Of a DNA stretch of 58,694 nucleotides, positions 24,151 through 35,590 are shown in pieces. The stretch lies in assembly GCA_963601915.1 (NCBI GenBank), contig CAVCGL010000013.1:1-58694 (forward strand), read 5' to 3'. Under the pieces are notes generated by a model. It had not been told where the DNA came from. It made no database searches and saw only the letters and a list, made by a program, of their open reading frames with translations. The stretch's first letter is position 1. Each line of letters opens with the position of its first letter. Source of the stretch: Butyricicoccus_A sp963601915. Lineage in GTDB: Bacteria; Bacillota; Clostridia; Oscillospirales; Butyricicoccaceae. A program made the position numbers and the translations under genes.

Positions 24151-24624
24151 ATGAAAGAGTTGGGAGCAAGACTGCAAAAGCTGCGCCGACAGGCGGGCAT
24201 GTCGCAGCAGGAATTGGCAGATCAGCTGCATGTATCGCGCCAATCCATTTCCAAGTGGGAATTGGGAACAGCCACACCGGATTTGGATAACCTCGTTCGG
24301 CTCAGCAAGCTGTTTGGCGTCTCGCTGGACGAGTTGGTTTTAGGAAGAACAGAGAAACCACAAGAAACTTCACAACAACCTGCGCAGCCTGTGGAAGATT
24401 TAAAAACAAAACGGATGAAATGGATGCGTTTGTGTTTGATTGCCGGTGTGCTCTGTCTGATACTGGCATTTGCGCTGTTGCCGCTGCATCAGCTGTTCGA
24501 CCGGCACATGCTGGGAAACTGGTATACAAGTGTTTGGCAGTATCTGTCGACTGTGCCGCACAATATCCTGCTGATTGCCGGAGTCGGATGTTTGCTTGCC
24601 GCATACTGGAACAAGCGCGCATAA
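24151..24624 (+). CDS. XRE regulator with two transmembrane segments
   Basis: 157 residues: HTH (LQKLRRQAGMSQQELADQLH, VSRQSISKWELGTATPDLDN), a linker, and two hydrophobic segments (LCLIAGVLCLILAFALLPL and ILLIAGVGCLLAAYW). GAGGAGG precedes the ATG. Similar in design to the XRE gene at 35591-36007. Membrane-tethered HTH proteins probably sense envelope signals; the target is unknown. Confidence 0.85.
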   Translation: MKELGARLQKLRRQAGMSQQELADQLHVSRQSISKWELGTATPDLDNLVRLSKLFGVSLDELVLGRTEKPQETSQQPAQPVEDLKTKRMKWMRLCLIAGVLCLILAFALLPLHQLFDRHMLGNWYTSVWQYLSTVPHNILLIAGVGCLLAAYWNKRA

Positions 24625-24640
24625 GATTTTCTCTCGTCCA

Positions 24641-24670
24641 TTGACAAACTCCGACTGACTAGGGTACAAT
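24641..24670 (+). promoter_or_regulatory. Promoter of fprA
   Basis: TTGACA, 18-bp spacer, TACAAT, about 50 bp before the ATG. Confidence 0.75.
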
Positions 24671-24721
24671 GAGAACAGAAAATAAGAATCATTCGCAATC
24701 TTATACTAGGAGGAGATTACA

Positions 24722-25885
24722 ATGGCATTTCGTAAGGTAACGGACAGCATTCTGTATGTCGGCGTCAATGACCATCAGGTAGACCTGTTCGAGGGTCAGT
24801 ATGTGGTGCCGAACGGCATGGCATACAATTCCTATGTGATTCTGGACGATAAGATCGCTGTCATGGATACAGTAGACATCAACTTCGCACAGGAATGGCT
24901 GGGCAATATCGCTGAGGCACTGGACGGCAAGAAGCCGACCTATCTGGTTGTTCAGCACATGGAGCCGGATCATTCGGCAAGCATCGCAGAATTCCTGAAG
25001 GTTTATCCGGACACCGTCGTTGTCGGCAACGCAAAGACCTTTGTCATGATGCAGCAGTTCTTTGGTGCAGATGTTGCGCCGAACCGCGAGGTTGTTGCCA
25101 ATAAGGGCACGCTGGAACTGGGCAGCCATACGCTGACCTTTGTTTTCGCTCCGATGGTACACTGGCCGGAAGTTATGGTCACGTATGATTCTGCCGATAA
25201 GGTTCTGTTCTCCGCTGACGGCTTCGGTAAGTTCGGCGCACTGGACGTAGAAGAGGATTGGGACTGCGAGGCACGCCGCTACTATATCGGCATTGTCGGC
25301 AAGTACGGCGCACAGGTACAGGCCCTGCTCAAGGTAGCTGCAACGCTGGATATTCAGATTATCTGCCCGCTGCATGGCCCGGTGCTGACGGAAAATCTGG
25401 GTCATTACATCGAGAAGTATGACATTTGGTCCTCTTACAAGGTTGAGTCGGAAGGTGTCATGATTGCGTATGCATCGGTTTACGGCAACACCAAGAAGGC
25501 GGCAGAGAAGCTGGCAGAGACTCTGCAGGCAAAGGGCTGCCCGAAGGTTGTTCTGACCGATCTGGCGCGCAGCGATATGGCAGAAAACATCGAGGATGCG
25601 TTCCGCTATGGCAAGCTGGTACTGGCTTCGCTGACCTACAACGGCGATGTATTCCCGTTCATGCACACCTTCCTGCACGGTCTGACCGAGAGAAGCTATC
25701 AGAACCGCACGATTGGTATCATTGAAAACGGTACCTGGGCACCGACCGCAGGCCGTGTCATCAAGTCCGCGTTCGAGAAGAGCAAGAACATCACTTGGCT
25801 GGACACGACAGTCACCATCAAGTCTGCAATGAATGCCGAAAATGAGGCACAGATTGAGGCAATGGCTGACGAGCTGATGAAGTAA
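24722..25885 (+). CDS. fprA: Class A flavodiiron protein (FprA)
   Basis: 387 residues: an N-terminal metallo-beta-lactamase diiron domain with HMEPDHS (H-x-E-x-DH), MVHWPE, SADGFG and PLHGPV ligand regions, then a flavodoxin domain (about 250-387) with FMN loop YASVYGNTKKAAE. It reduces O2 to water or NO to N2O, protecting an anaerobe. AGGAGG precedes the ATG; single-gene unit with its own promoter and terminator. No rubredoxin domain is fused. Confidence 0.95.
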   Translation: MAFRKVTDSILYVGVNDHQVDLFEGQYVVPNGMAYNSYVILDDKIAVMDTVDINFAQEWLGNIAEALDGKKPTYLVVQHMEPDHSASIAEFLKVYPDTVVVGNAKTFVMMQQFFGADVAPNREVVANKGTLELGSHTLTFVFAPMVHWPEVMVTYDSADKVLFSADGFGKFGALDVEEDWDCEARRYYIGIVGKYGAQVQALLKVAATLDIQIICPLHGPVLTENLGHYIEKYDIWSSYKVESEGVMIAYASVYGNTKKAAEKLAETLQAKGCPKVVLTDLARSDMAENIEDAFRYGKLVLASLTYNGDVFPFMHTFLHGLTERSYQNRTIGIIENGTWAPTAGRVIKSAFEKSKNITWLDTTVTIKSAMNAENEAQIEAMADELMK

Positions 25886-25902
25886 GTTTTTTATAGGAAA
25901 GA

Positions 25903-25946
25903 AAGCCGGAAATCAGAGAGTTTCTCTGGATTTCCGGCTTTTTTTG
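25903..25946 (+). terminator. Terminator of fprA
   Basis: Stem AAGCCGGAAATC / GATTTCCGGCTT followed by T5. Confidence 0.9.
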
Positions 25947-26028
25947 GTCATTCCCGCCATTGTTCCGACAATACGGCAATGGTATAATAAGCTATTATCA
26001 CTTCAGACACGGAAAGGGGGAAAGCCGC

Positions 26029-27039
26029 ATGATGACATGGAAAAAACGCATTCGATTGACCTGCCTGCTGCTGTGCACCGCGCTGTTTTGCTGCTCATGC
26101 GGCGCAACAGACCCCATTGTCGGTTCCGGCGGGACACAGATCGATATGCCGTATATCGGCATCGTGCTCAAATCCACAGACAATCCGTATTTTGCCCTGA
26201 TTAAGGCGGGCGCAGAATATGAGGCGGATCAAATCGGTGCGCAGGTTGTCATTGCTTCGCCGGATAAAGAGGACGATGTCGAAGAGCAGGCGCAATTGGT
26301 AGAAAGCATGTCCAAACTGTCTATTGATGTCATGATTGTCTCACCGAGCAATGAGCAGAGTATCACAGAAGAGCTGAAAAAGGCGAAGAATAAGGGCAAA
26401 CGCATCCTGTCCGTGGATACGTCTTCGGATTTTGATGGCTGTGACGGATATATCGGCACCGATCAATATGATGCGGCACGTAAGCAGGGAGCATATGCTG
26501 CCAAGCTGGTAGCGGAGGACGAGGACGCCAAGGCGGTGATTCTGCGCGGGGCAGACGGGGACAAGACGCATATGCTGCGGGAATATGGCCTTGAGGATGG
26601 CTTGAGAGATGGTGGTGTGTCGGTTTCCTCCGTGGAATACGGTGACTGCCAGGAAGACAAAGCAGAAGACATCATGAAAGAGCTGCTTGAAAAAGACAAA
26701 AAGACCAAAGAGATTCGCCTTGTCTGCACGACATCGGATAGTATGGCAGTCGGCGCGCAGCGCGCCATTGCCGAATCTGGCAGAGACGATATTCACATCG
26801 TATCGTTTGACGGCATGATTGACGCCTCCGAGCTGGTACGTGTCGGAGAAATCGACGCGGCATTTGCACAGGAGCCGTTTGAAATGGGAAAGCAGTGCGT
26901 GGATTATGCGGTGAAGCTGTACAACGGAGAATCGACGGGAGAATCCGTGCACACGGATGTCGAGCTGATTACCGCTGACAATGCGGAAGCACATATCAGT
27001 GAGCTGCAGCGCGAGCTGGATCACTGGGACGGAAAGTAA
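26029..27039 (+). CDS. Orphan sugar-type substrate-binding lipoprotein
   Basis: 336 residues: lipoprotein signal (LTCLLLCTALFCCSCGA) followed by a type-I periplasmic-binding fold of the ribose/LacI group (PYIGIVLKSTDNPYFALIKA, VSPSNEQSITEELKKAKNKG, IVSFDGMIDA). No permease or ATPase genes are adjacent, so it may feed a distant transporter or act as a sensor component. ATG 26029 is used because of the GGGGG tract upstream. Confidence 0.88.
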   Translation: MMTWKKRIRLTCLLLCTALFCCSCGATDPIVGSGGTQIDMPYIGIVLKSTDNPYFALIKAGAEYEADQIGAQVVIASPDKEDDVEEQAQLVESMSKLSIDVMIVSPSNEQSITEELKKAKNKGKRILSVDTSSDFDGCDGYIGTDQYDAARKQGAYAAKLVAEDEDAKAVILRGADGDKTHMLREYGLEDGLRDGGVSVSSVEYGDCQEDKAEDIMKELLEKDKKTKEIRLVCTTSDSMAVGAQRAIAESGRDDIHIVSFDGMIDASELVRVGEIDAAFAQEPFEMGKQCVDYAVKLYNGESTGESVHTDVELITADNAEAHISELQRELDHWDGK

Positions 27040-27088
27040 AAACCAGCTGGTTGGATGACGGAAAACCGTTTCCAACAGCTGGTTTTGT
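27037..27088 (+). terminator. Terminator of the binding-protein gene
   Basis: AAAACCAGCTG...TTGGA pairs with TCCAA...CAGCTGGTTTT, followed by a T-rich tract. The stem is long and could act on both strands. Confidence 0.8.
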
Positions 27089-27089
27089 T

Positions 27090-27182
27090 TTATTTCTTTT
27101 TGCCGATCAGTCCAAGCAGTCCCATCATGCCGATCAAGCCACAGGCGAAACCGGCGCGGAACCGCCGAAATAGACGGCGCAT
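27090..27182 (-). CDS. Candidate 30-residue cationic/hydrophobic mini-protein coupled to UPF0210
   Basis: The UPF0210 stop and this ATG overlap as TGATG, the usual arrangement for translational re-initiation. The 30-residue product begins MRRLFRRFRAG, has a hydrophobic Gly-rich middle (LIGMMGLLGLIG) and ends KKK. It would be a short membrane-active or membrane-anchored peptide. No homologue is recognised, and the support is position and composition only. Confidence 0.4.
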   Translation of the reverse strand: MRRLFRRFRAGFACGLIGMMGLLGLIGKKK

Positions 27183-28543
27183 CAGTTTTTCAGCGAGTGC
27201 ATCGGAGCCGGAATTCGTCCGCCGCGGTGAATAAACCGTGCAGAAGAGAACGGATGTACCTCCATAACCGGTGCCGAGCCGAGCAGACCGCCAAATTCCA
27301 AGTCCTCACCGACCTGCTTGCCGATGGCCGGAATGACGCGAACGGCAGTGGTCTTGTTGTTGACGACACCGATGGCAGCTTCGTCTGCGATGATAGCGGA
27401 AATCGTCTCCGCAGAGGTGTCGCCCGGAATGGCAATCATGTCCAGACCGACGGAGCAAACAGCGGTCATGGCTTCCAGCTTGTCCAGATGCAGGCTGCCC
27501 GCGTTGACCGCGTGAATCATGCCTTCGTCCTCCGATACCGGAATGAATGCACCGGACAGACCGCCGACAGCAGCGGATGCCATGACGCCGCCCTTCTTGA
27601 CCGCATCGTTGAGCATGGCGAGAATCGCTGTCGTGCCGTGCGTGCCGCAGCACTCCAGGCCGACCTCTTCCAGAATGCGGGCAACCGAGTCACCGACTGC
27701 CGGTGTCGGAGCCAGAGACAGGTCAACGATGCCGAACGGAACGTTCAGGCGCTCGGACGCGATGGAACCAACGAGCTGACCCATACGGGTAATCTTAAAG
27801 GCAGTTTTCTTGATAATGTCTGCGATTTCGTTCATCGAGCACTCCTCGCCAGCGCGCTGGATAGCCGAATGGACAACGCCCGGGCCGGATACGCCGACGT
27901 TGAGTACGCAGTCCGCCTCGCCGACACCGTGGAATGCACCGGCCATAAACGGATTGTCCTCTACCGCGTTGGCAAAGACAACCAGCTTGCCTGCGCCGAT
28001 GCACTGGCGGTCAGCGGTCAGCTCTGCGGTCTGGCGGATGACCTCACCCATCATGCGGATCGCATCCAGATTTGTGCCCGCCTTGGTCGAAGCAACATTG
28101 ACCGAAGAACATACCAGATCTGTCGTTGCCAGTGCTTCCGGAATCGAACGGATCAGAATTTCATCGCCCTTGGCGAAGCCCTTCTGTACGAGCGCGGAGA
28201 AGCCGCCGACAAAGTTGACGCCGCAGGCAGCCGCTGCGCGATCCAGCGTCTGTGCGAGCGGCACATAGGACGTTGCATCGGTCGCTGCGCCGATCATTGC
28301 CATCGGGGTGACGGAAATGCGCTTGTGAATGATCGGAATGCCCAGTTCGGCTTCAATCTGTTCGCCGGTTTCTACCAGATGCTCTGCCTTGCGGGTAATC
28401 TTGTCGTATACCTTGTCGCAGGTGGTGTTGATGTCACCGGTGATGCAGTCGAGCAGGGAGATGCCCATCGTGATGGTACGAATATCCAGATGCTCGTCCT
28501 CGATCATTTTAATGGTTTCTAAAATATCAAAGCTATTTAACAT
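27182..28543 (-). CDS. UPF0210 (PFL/DUF711) family protein
   Basis: 453 residues. Conserved glycyl-radical-enzyme-like fold family with IRTITMGISLLDC near the N-terminus and GHV-like HGTTAILAMLNDAVKKGGVM and SGAFIPVSEDEGM stretches. Function is not established, but the family is almost always paired with an ACT protein, as here (28558-28830, 14 bases upstream). Confidence 0.9.
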   Translation of the reverse strand: MLNSFDILETIKMIEDEHLDIRTITMGISLLDCITGDINTTCDKVYDKITRKAEHLVETGEQIEAELGIPIIHKRISVTPMAMIGAATDATSYVPLAQTLDRAAAACGVNFVGGFSALVQKGFAKGDEILIRSIPEALATTDLVCSSVNVASTKAGTNLDAIRMMGEVIRQTAELTADRQCIGAGKLVVFANAVEDNPFMAGAFHGVGEADCVLNVGVSGPGVVHSAIQRAGEECSMNEIADIIKKTAFKITRMGQLVGSIASERLNVPFGIVDLSLAPTPAVGDSVARILEEVGLECCGTHGTTAILAMLNDAVKKGGVMASAAVGGLSGAFIPVSEDEGMIHAVNAGSLHLDKLEAMTAVCSVGLDMIAIPGDTSAETISAIIADEAAIGVVNNKTTAVRVIPAIGKQVGEDLEFGGLLGSAPVMEVHPFSSARFIHRGGRIPAPMHSLKN

Positions 28544-28557
28544 GGGATATGCACTCC

Positions 28558-28830
28558 TTAAATGCGATGCATCGCGTTGAAAATGTCCTCATGCATCAAA
28601 TGCACCTTCATGCCAAGCTCTACGCCTGCGGCTTCCAGCTGAGCGGTCAGCGACGGGAAGCTGATGTCGCAGCCCTCCAGCTCAACCAGCATAATCATGG
28701 CGAACAGATCGCCGCCCATGATGTTCTGGCGCACGTCCACGATGTTGACGTTGTGTTCAAACAGAGTGTTGGAAATCTTGGCAATTACGCCGGTGCGGTC
28801 CTTGCCAGCTACAGTTAACATTGCACGCAT
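28558..28830 (-). CDS. ACT-domain protein, UPF0237 family
   Basis: 90 residues forming one ACT domain (MLTVAGKDRTGVIAKISNTL, VNIVDVRQNIMGGDLFAMIM). Likely binds an amino acid or similar ligand and regulates the adjacent UPF0210 protein. AGGAGG precedes the ATG. Confidence 0.9.
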   Translation of the reverse strand: MRAMLTVAGKDRTGVIAKISNTLFEHNVNIVDVRQNIMGGDLFAMIMLVELEGCDISFPSLTAQLEAAGVELGMKVHLMHEDIFNAMHRI

Positions 28831-28873
28831 GTGTTTTCCTCCTAAACTTTGGGTGATGGGAAAGTATTTTGTA

Positions 28874-29975
28874 TCAAATCTCCTCCAGCACCGAGACAAT
28901 GACGGCGTTGGAGATGAGAAAACCGTCCTCGGTGAGAGACCATCGAGAGTCGGTATGATGAACATATTGCTTGGGCAGAGAAGAGAGCACCCGCTGAACA
29001 GGGGCAGGGTCTGCCGAAAACTGTTTGGTGTAAACATCTGCGTCAAAACCGGCGGAAGTCCGGAGTGACAGCATGATGTACTCGGCGGCGCGGTCGATGT
29101 CGCGCTCGTCCTCGCGTTCCGGCTGCGCTTGCCCGCGCAGCCACGCGGACAAATCACGCGGAATTTCATATCGTTCTCCGGCAAAATCGCCGTGCGCGCC
29201 CGGGCCGAAGCCGAGATAGGGGCTTTGCTTCCAGTAGCGGCTGTTGTGCCGACTGGCAAAGCCGGGCTTGGCAAAATTTGAGATCTCGTAATGCTCGAAA
29301 CCGGCGCGACGCATCCGGTCGCAGACCGCCAGATACATATCCGCCTGCGTGTCCTCATCCGGCAAAGTCGGATGAAGCCTGCCGAGCGGCGTGTGTTCTT
29401 CCAGCGTCAGTCCGTAGCACGAGAGATGCTCCGGCTGTAAATCCAGCAGCGCATCCAGCGAGGTACACAGCTGCTCCATGCGCTGACCTGGCAGCGCATA
29501 CATGAGATCGACGCTGAGATTGGCAAATCCTGCGTGTCTTGCGCGGAAAAAGGCGTCCCGTGCCTGCGCAAACGTGTGAATGCGTCCGAGCGCTTGCAGC
29601 TCCCGATCATCGGCGGACTGAATGCCCATGGACAGCCGGTTGACACCGGCTTCGCGGGAAACCGTAAGAAAATCGTCCGTCATCGAGTCGGGATTGGCTT
29701 CCACGGTAATTTCTGCGTCGGGTTCTACGGCGTAGTTTTCATAGACCGCCTGCAATATCTGTGCGATGCGTGTGCCGCCGAGCAGACTCGGCGTGCCGCC
29801 GCCGAAATATATCGTGTCGATAGAAAAATCCTGGCACATCGCTGCCTGCTGCTGGATGTCATGGATGAGCCGCTTCGTGTAAGCGTCGCGCTGTTCCAGC
29901 CTGCCGGACAGCGAATAAAAGTCGCAGTAGCTGCACTTTGCCGCGCAAAACGGCACGTGAATATAAATACCGAGC

Positions 29976-29986
<11 letters not shown>
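28874..29986 (-). CDS. hemW: HemW, radical SAM heme chaperone
   Basis: 370 residues. Radical SAM cluster motif CAAKCSYC (C-x3-C-x2-C) near residue 15, then YFGGGTPSLL and the C-terminal HemN-like domain. Once called coproporphyrinogen oxidase-like; HemW proteins bind heme rather than oxidise coproporphyrinogen. The ATG at 29986 overlaps the lepA stop by 11 bases, so translation is coupled to lepA, a common gene order. Confidence 0.92.
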
Positions 29987-31787
<1,801 letters not shown>

Positions 31788-31912
31788 GAATATCTCCTTT
31801 CCACCGCCTTTTGCCGCGGCGGATGTGTGCAAAGTAAAATCGGACGAAATTCCGTCCATTCGTATCTATCAGTATAGCATAGCGCGCGATATGCCGCAAG
31901 GGATAGAACCGC

Positions 31913-31947
31913 CAAAAAAGCCCCCGTATTTGCATACGGAGGCTTTT
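31913..31947 (-). terminator. Terminator of mrp
   Basis: Stem AAGCCCCCGTA / TACGGAGGCTT with an A-run that is a T-run on the minus strand. Confidence 0.85.
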
Positions 31948-31954
31948 GGAAACC

Positions 31955-32767
31955 TTACAGTGCTGCGATTTTGTCACATGCCTTGGACAGATCCGGCAGC
32001 TCGACATCTTCGAGTGCACCGGCGTCGCAGGCGGATGCCAGAGCCGGGTTCATCGGCAGCTTGGCGAGCACGTCCAGATTGTGCTCCTTGGCGATCTCAT
32101 CGACATGGCTTTCACCGAATACAGAGATGTGCTTGCCGCAGTCCGGACATACCACATAGCTGTAGTTCTCGATGACACCCAGAATCGGGATGTTCATCAT
32201 TTCAGCCATCTTGACTGCCTTGGTGACAACCATAGATACCAGCTCCTGCGGAGAGGTCATGACGATGATGCCGTCAACCGGCAGGGACTGGAAGACCGTC
32301 AGCGGAACATCACCGGTTCCTGGCGGCATATCGACGAACATAAAGTCAATATCCTTCCAGATAATATCCGTCCAGAACTGCTGAACGGCACCGGCAATAA
32401 CCGGGCCTCTCCAGATTACCGGATCAGAAGCGTTTTCCATCAGCAGATTGATGGAGCAAACATCAATGCCGGTCTTGGTAGCCATCGGATACACGCCTTC
32501 CTCTGTTGCACCCAGCGTGCCGGTCAGACCGAAGCCCTTCGGGATGGACGGTCCGGTAATATCGGCGTCCAAAATGCCGCAGTGTGCGCCCTTGCGCTGC
32601 ATAGCAACCGCAAGCAGGGACGTTACCATGCTCTTGCCTACGCCGCCCTTACCGCTGACAACGCCAATGACCTTTTTGATCTTAGACAGCGGATGCGGTG
32701 CTTTGAGCAAAGATTCCGGCTCGCCGCAGCTTCCTCCGCAGCTGTCGCAATCGTGATTACAGCCCAT
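31955..32767 (-). CDS. mrp: Mrp/ApbC-type Fe-S cluster carrier ATPase
   Basis: 270 residues. An N-terminal Cys-rich stretch (CNHDCDSCGGSC), the deviant Walker A GKGGVGKS (about residue 40), PPGTGDVPLT, and a C-terminal C-P-D-C pair for a bridging cluster. It loads Fe-S clusters onto apo-proteins. No DUF59 domain is fused. Single-gene unit. Confidence 0.92.
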   Translation of the reverse strand: MGCNHDCDSCGGSCGEPESLLKAPHPLSKIKKVIGVVSGKGGVGKSMVTSLLAVAMQRKGAHCGILDADITGPSIPKGFGLTGTLGATEEGVYPMATKTGIDVCSINLLMENASDPVIWRGPVIAGAVQQFWTDIIWKDIDFMFVDMPPGTGDVPLTVFQSLPVDGIIVMTSPQELVSMVVTKAVKMAEMMNIPILGVIENYSYVVCPDCGKHISVFGESHVDEIAKEHNLDVLAKLPMNPALASACDAGALEDVELPDLSKACDKIAAL

Positions 32768-32884
32768 GATAGAGTCAACTCCTTATAAACAATTTTCTTT
32801 GTGCGTGCTGTCATTATATCATATCCAACACGTTTTGCAAGATACTGTGCAAAAACAGAGCGAAAAGCCGAGATTTGGAAAAAG

Positions 32885-32915
32885 AAAAAAGGCTGACATC
32901 CGAAGATGTCAGCCC
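32885..32915 (-). terminator. Terminator of the MATE gene
   Basis: Stem GGCTGACATC / GATGTCAGCC with CGAA loop and T-run on the minus strand. Confidence 0.85.
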
Positions 32916-32957
32916 TGCCAGAAAAAAAAGAGAGGTTTAAAAGTAGAAAAAACGAAA

Positions 32958-34415
32958 TTAGTGTGCGCGCTTGTGGAAGAAATGTCTGTGCTGTGCGCGC
33001 GGAGCAGATACTTCCTGCTGCGGCTCTGCAACCGCCGGACGATGAATTTTTGGCAGATGAATGCCAGCCTTGTGCGCGTCGCGCATGTACTTCGGCACCC
33101 AAACGTTGCAGATATAGAAGAGAATGGAAAGCGATGTGCCAATGACCCAGCCGAGCGGATACGCATAGCAGACACCGGCAAAGCCCATCATCGGAACCAT
33201 GATATAAGCCAGAGCTACGCGCAGTGCCAGATCAACGAGCGTAGTCACCATAAACGGTCCCATCGCACCGCCGCCGCGCAGCGCGCTGTCGCAGCAGTTT
33301 TTAATGCCGACGAGCGGATAGAACGGAGCAACGATGAGCAGATATTCAATGCCGACGCTGATCACCGTGCCGTTGGAGCTGCTGCCGAGAAACAGCTGCA
33401 AAATCGGCTGACCGGCAACAAAGAACAGAACGATAATCGAGCCAATGACAATCTCAGACATGATAACGCAGTCGCGCACGCCTTGACGCACGCGCTTGAT
33501 GTCCTGTGCGCCGATGTTCTGCGCAGCAAAGCTGGACAAGGCATTCGGCAGTGCATTCATGACCATGATGGCAAAGGTGGAAACCTTCAGAGCGGCGGAG
33601 AATCCGGCAACCGTGTTGGAACCCAGCGGATTGACCAGACCCTGTACACAGAACACACCGACAGATACAAACGACTGCTGACAGATAGACGGAATCGCAA
33701 TCATTGCCATGCGGCCGAGCAGATGACGGTCGAAACGCTTCGGCTTCTGTGTCGTGTGAATGCGGGACAGACGGCGAACCAAGGTAACGACAGCGAGCAG
33801 AGAGGAAATACCCTGTGCAATCAGCGTTGCCCAAGCAACACCGGAGATACCCATATCCAGCTTGCTGACAAAGAAAATATCCAGAATGACGTTGAAAGTC
33901 GTGGAAAAGGCGAGGAAATACAGCGGGGTGCGGCTGTCGCCCAGGCCGTTAAAGATCGCGGTTGCGGTATTGTACAGGAACAGGAACAAAAGACCTGCGA
34001 TGTAAATGCGCAGATACACCATCGTCGGCTGGAAAATATTCTCCGGTGTGCTGATGAGCTGCATCAGAGCCGGACAAGCGATCTCGCCGATGGCAGTCAG
34101 CGTCAGAGCCAGCGTAATCAGAGAGATGACGGCGGTGCTGACAGCGGTGCGCATCCGCACGATGTCGTGCGCGCCGAACAGCTGAGAGATGACGACAGAG
34201 CAGCCGACGCTCGCGCCGGTTGCGACTGCGATAAACAGAACCGTAATCGGATAGGCGGCGCCGGTTGCAGCCAGCGCATCAACGCCGAGGAATCGACCGG
34301 CAATCACGCTGTCTGCCAAGTTGTACAGCTGCTGAAAGACCATGCTCAGCAGCAGCGGAATGACAAACTTAATCAGAATCTTAAAAGGCGAACCTTTTGT
34401 CATATCTGTAATCAT
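32958..34415 (-). CDS. MATE-family multidrug/metabolite exporter
   Basis: 485 residues with twelve transmembrane segments in two MATE repeats (FVIPLLLSMVFQQLYNLADS at the start). Closest by pattern to MepA/DinF-like clostridial efflux proteins. A polar C-terminal tail rich in His, Gln and Arg is unusual for the family. ATG 34415 follows AAGAGGTAAG. Substrate unknown. Confidence 0.9.
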   Translation of the reverse strand: MITDMTKGSPFKILIKFVIPLLLSMVFQQLYNLADSVIAGRFLGVDALAATGAAYPITVLFIAVATGASVGCSVVISQLFGAHDIVRMRTAVSTAVISLITLALTLTAIGEIACPALMQLISTPENIFQPTMVYLRIYIAGLLFLFLYNTATAIFNGLGDSRTPLYFLAFSTTFNVILDIFFVSKLDMGISGVAWATLIAQGISSLLAVVTLVRRLSRIHTTQKPKRFDRHLLGRMAMIAIPSICQQSFVSVGVFCVQGLVNPLGSNTVAGFSAALKVSTFAIMVMNALPNALSSFAAQNIGAQDIKRVRQGVRDCVIMSEIVIGSIIVLFFVAGQPILQLFLGSSSNGTVISVGIEYLLIVAPFYPLVGIKNCCDSALRGGGAMGPFMVTTLVDLALRVALAYIMVPMMGFAGVCYAYPLGWVIGTSLSILFYICNVWVPKYMRDAHKAGIHLPKIHRPAVAEPQQEVSAPRAQHRHFFHKRAH

Positions 34416-34609
34416 AATTTTTCTTACCTCTTTGTGAAACGGGAGTGATCGTTCTCTTTCAAAACCGTAAGCGATTGTATCACAGAATGTGACCAAAATG
34501 TAAGCGGAAAAATAGACAGGTTTTTGAAAAAATGGAATGGGTATCTTGTACAAAATTTATTGTGAAATTTTGGGCATATCTCCCAAAAGACAACGAAACC
34601 GCAACAATC

Positions 34610-34644
34610 AAAAAGCCAGCCCGTTCGGGAGAGAACGGGCTGGC
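34610..34644 (-). terminator. Terminator of the vanW gene
   Basis: Perfect 12-bp stem GCCAGCCCGTTC / GAACGGGCTGGC with six-base loop and minus-strand T-run. Confidence 0.9.
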
Positions 34645-34650
34645 GGACGG

Positions 34651-35475
34651 TTAAGACCGACTGGTGATGGTTAAATGACTGGTATCATATAAAACACGGG
34701 CGTGATTGCTGCGAATCAGTTGTTTTTCGATACAATTTCCGGTCTTTGGGTCAATGATTCGGCGATACACTTCGCCGCAACGATAGACAATCCCGTTTTC
34801 TTCGACAAAGTGCTCATCTTCGGAGAGAATGTGATAGGTATATTCCTGCGCTTTGTCTGCGCGAAGCTCCCCGCACAGGTATTTGTCTGTCACATAGACA
34901 ATCAGCTGATAGGTTGCCTTGGTCGGGTTGTAAAACCGGTAATCCAGATAGTTATACACAATCGAAGTACCCGTGCCGAATGGAATTTGTCGATTGAAAT
35001 CCGGAAATAAATCTAGACCGTCATGGTGATGGTGCTCTACAATTTGCAGCGGTGTATGTAAAATCATCCAATGGATGAGGTTGGTAAATTGGCACATACC
35101 GCCGCCTGTACCGCGTTTCGGTTCCCCATTGGAAATGGCAAGTCCTTCAAGATAGCCCTTTTTCGGACTGAGAGAGCCGACGAGATGCCAAAAGGAAAAG
35201 GTTTCACCGGGACGAATCAGAATGCCGGTGACCTTGGGCGCGGCAAGAGACAGATTGACCGCTTTGTTTTCCTGCAAATCCATGTGGACATTGCCCAACT
35301 TGCGGCGAATCAAGGACTTGTGCCGATAGATGAGAATCGGCAACGGCTCCTCAGATTTTTCGGCAGCAAATGTTTTGCCGCTCGTCCAATCTTGCAGATG
35401 CCGCATACAACGACACTTTTGGACAGAAATTCGATAGGTCGTCGGAGAAATCTGGCAAAATAACTTTCTCTTCAT
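34651..35475 (-). CDS. vanW: VanW family protein
   Basis: 274 residues. VanW core with NLSLAAPKVTGILIRPGETF and GTGGGMCQFTN, and several conserved aromatics. Unlike the secreted VanW protein at 13533-14798 it has no signal peptide or SH3 domains, matching the cytoplasmic type found near vanG clusters, although no van genes are here. ATG 35475 follows AAAGGAGA. Biochemical role unknown. Confidence 0.9.
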   Translation of the reverse strand: MKRKLFCQISPTTYRISVQKCRCMRHLQDWTSGKTFAAEKSEEPLPILIYRHKSLIRRKLGNVHMDLQENKAVNLSLAAPKVTGILIRPGETFSFWHLVGSLSPKKGYLEGLAISNGEPKRGTGGGMCQFTNLIHWMILHTPLQIVEHHHHDGLDLFPDFNRQIPFGTGTSIVYNYLDYRFYNPTKATYQLIVYVTDKYLCGELRADKAQEYTYHILSEDEHFVEENGIVYRCGEVYRRIIDPKTGNCIEKQLIRSNHARVLYDTSHLTITSRS

Positions 35476-35590
35476 GATACGGGTCTCCTTTGTTTTGTAC
35501 AAATATTAGAGAATAGAATATAGTATATATCAGTTACCAAAAAAACAAGTTCAGAAATGATATGTGAAATGGAAGAGAACTGGCGTATTT

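Noticed and set aside
27197..28522. A 441-codon frame opposite UPF0210
   Set aside because: UPF0210 is a well-recognised family with the expected ACT neighbour; the opposite frame has no family features.
32766..34448. A 560-codon frame on the plus strand
   Set aside because: It is the antisense reading of the MATE gene and flanks. Composition is Arg/Gln/Asn/His-rich with no domain or ribosome site.
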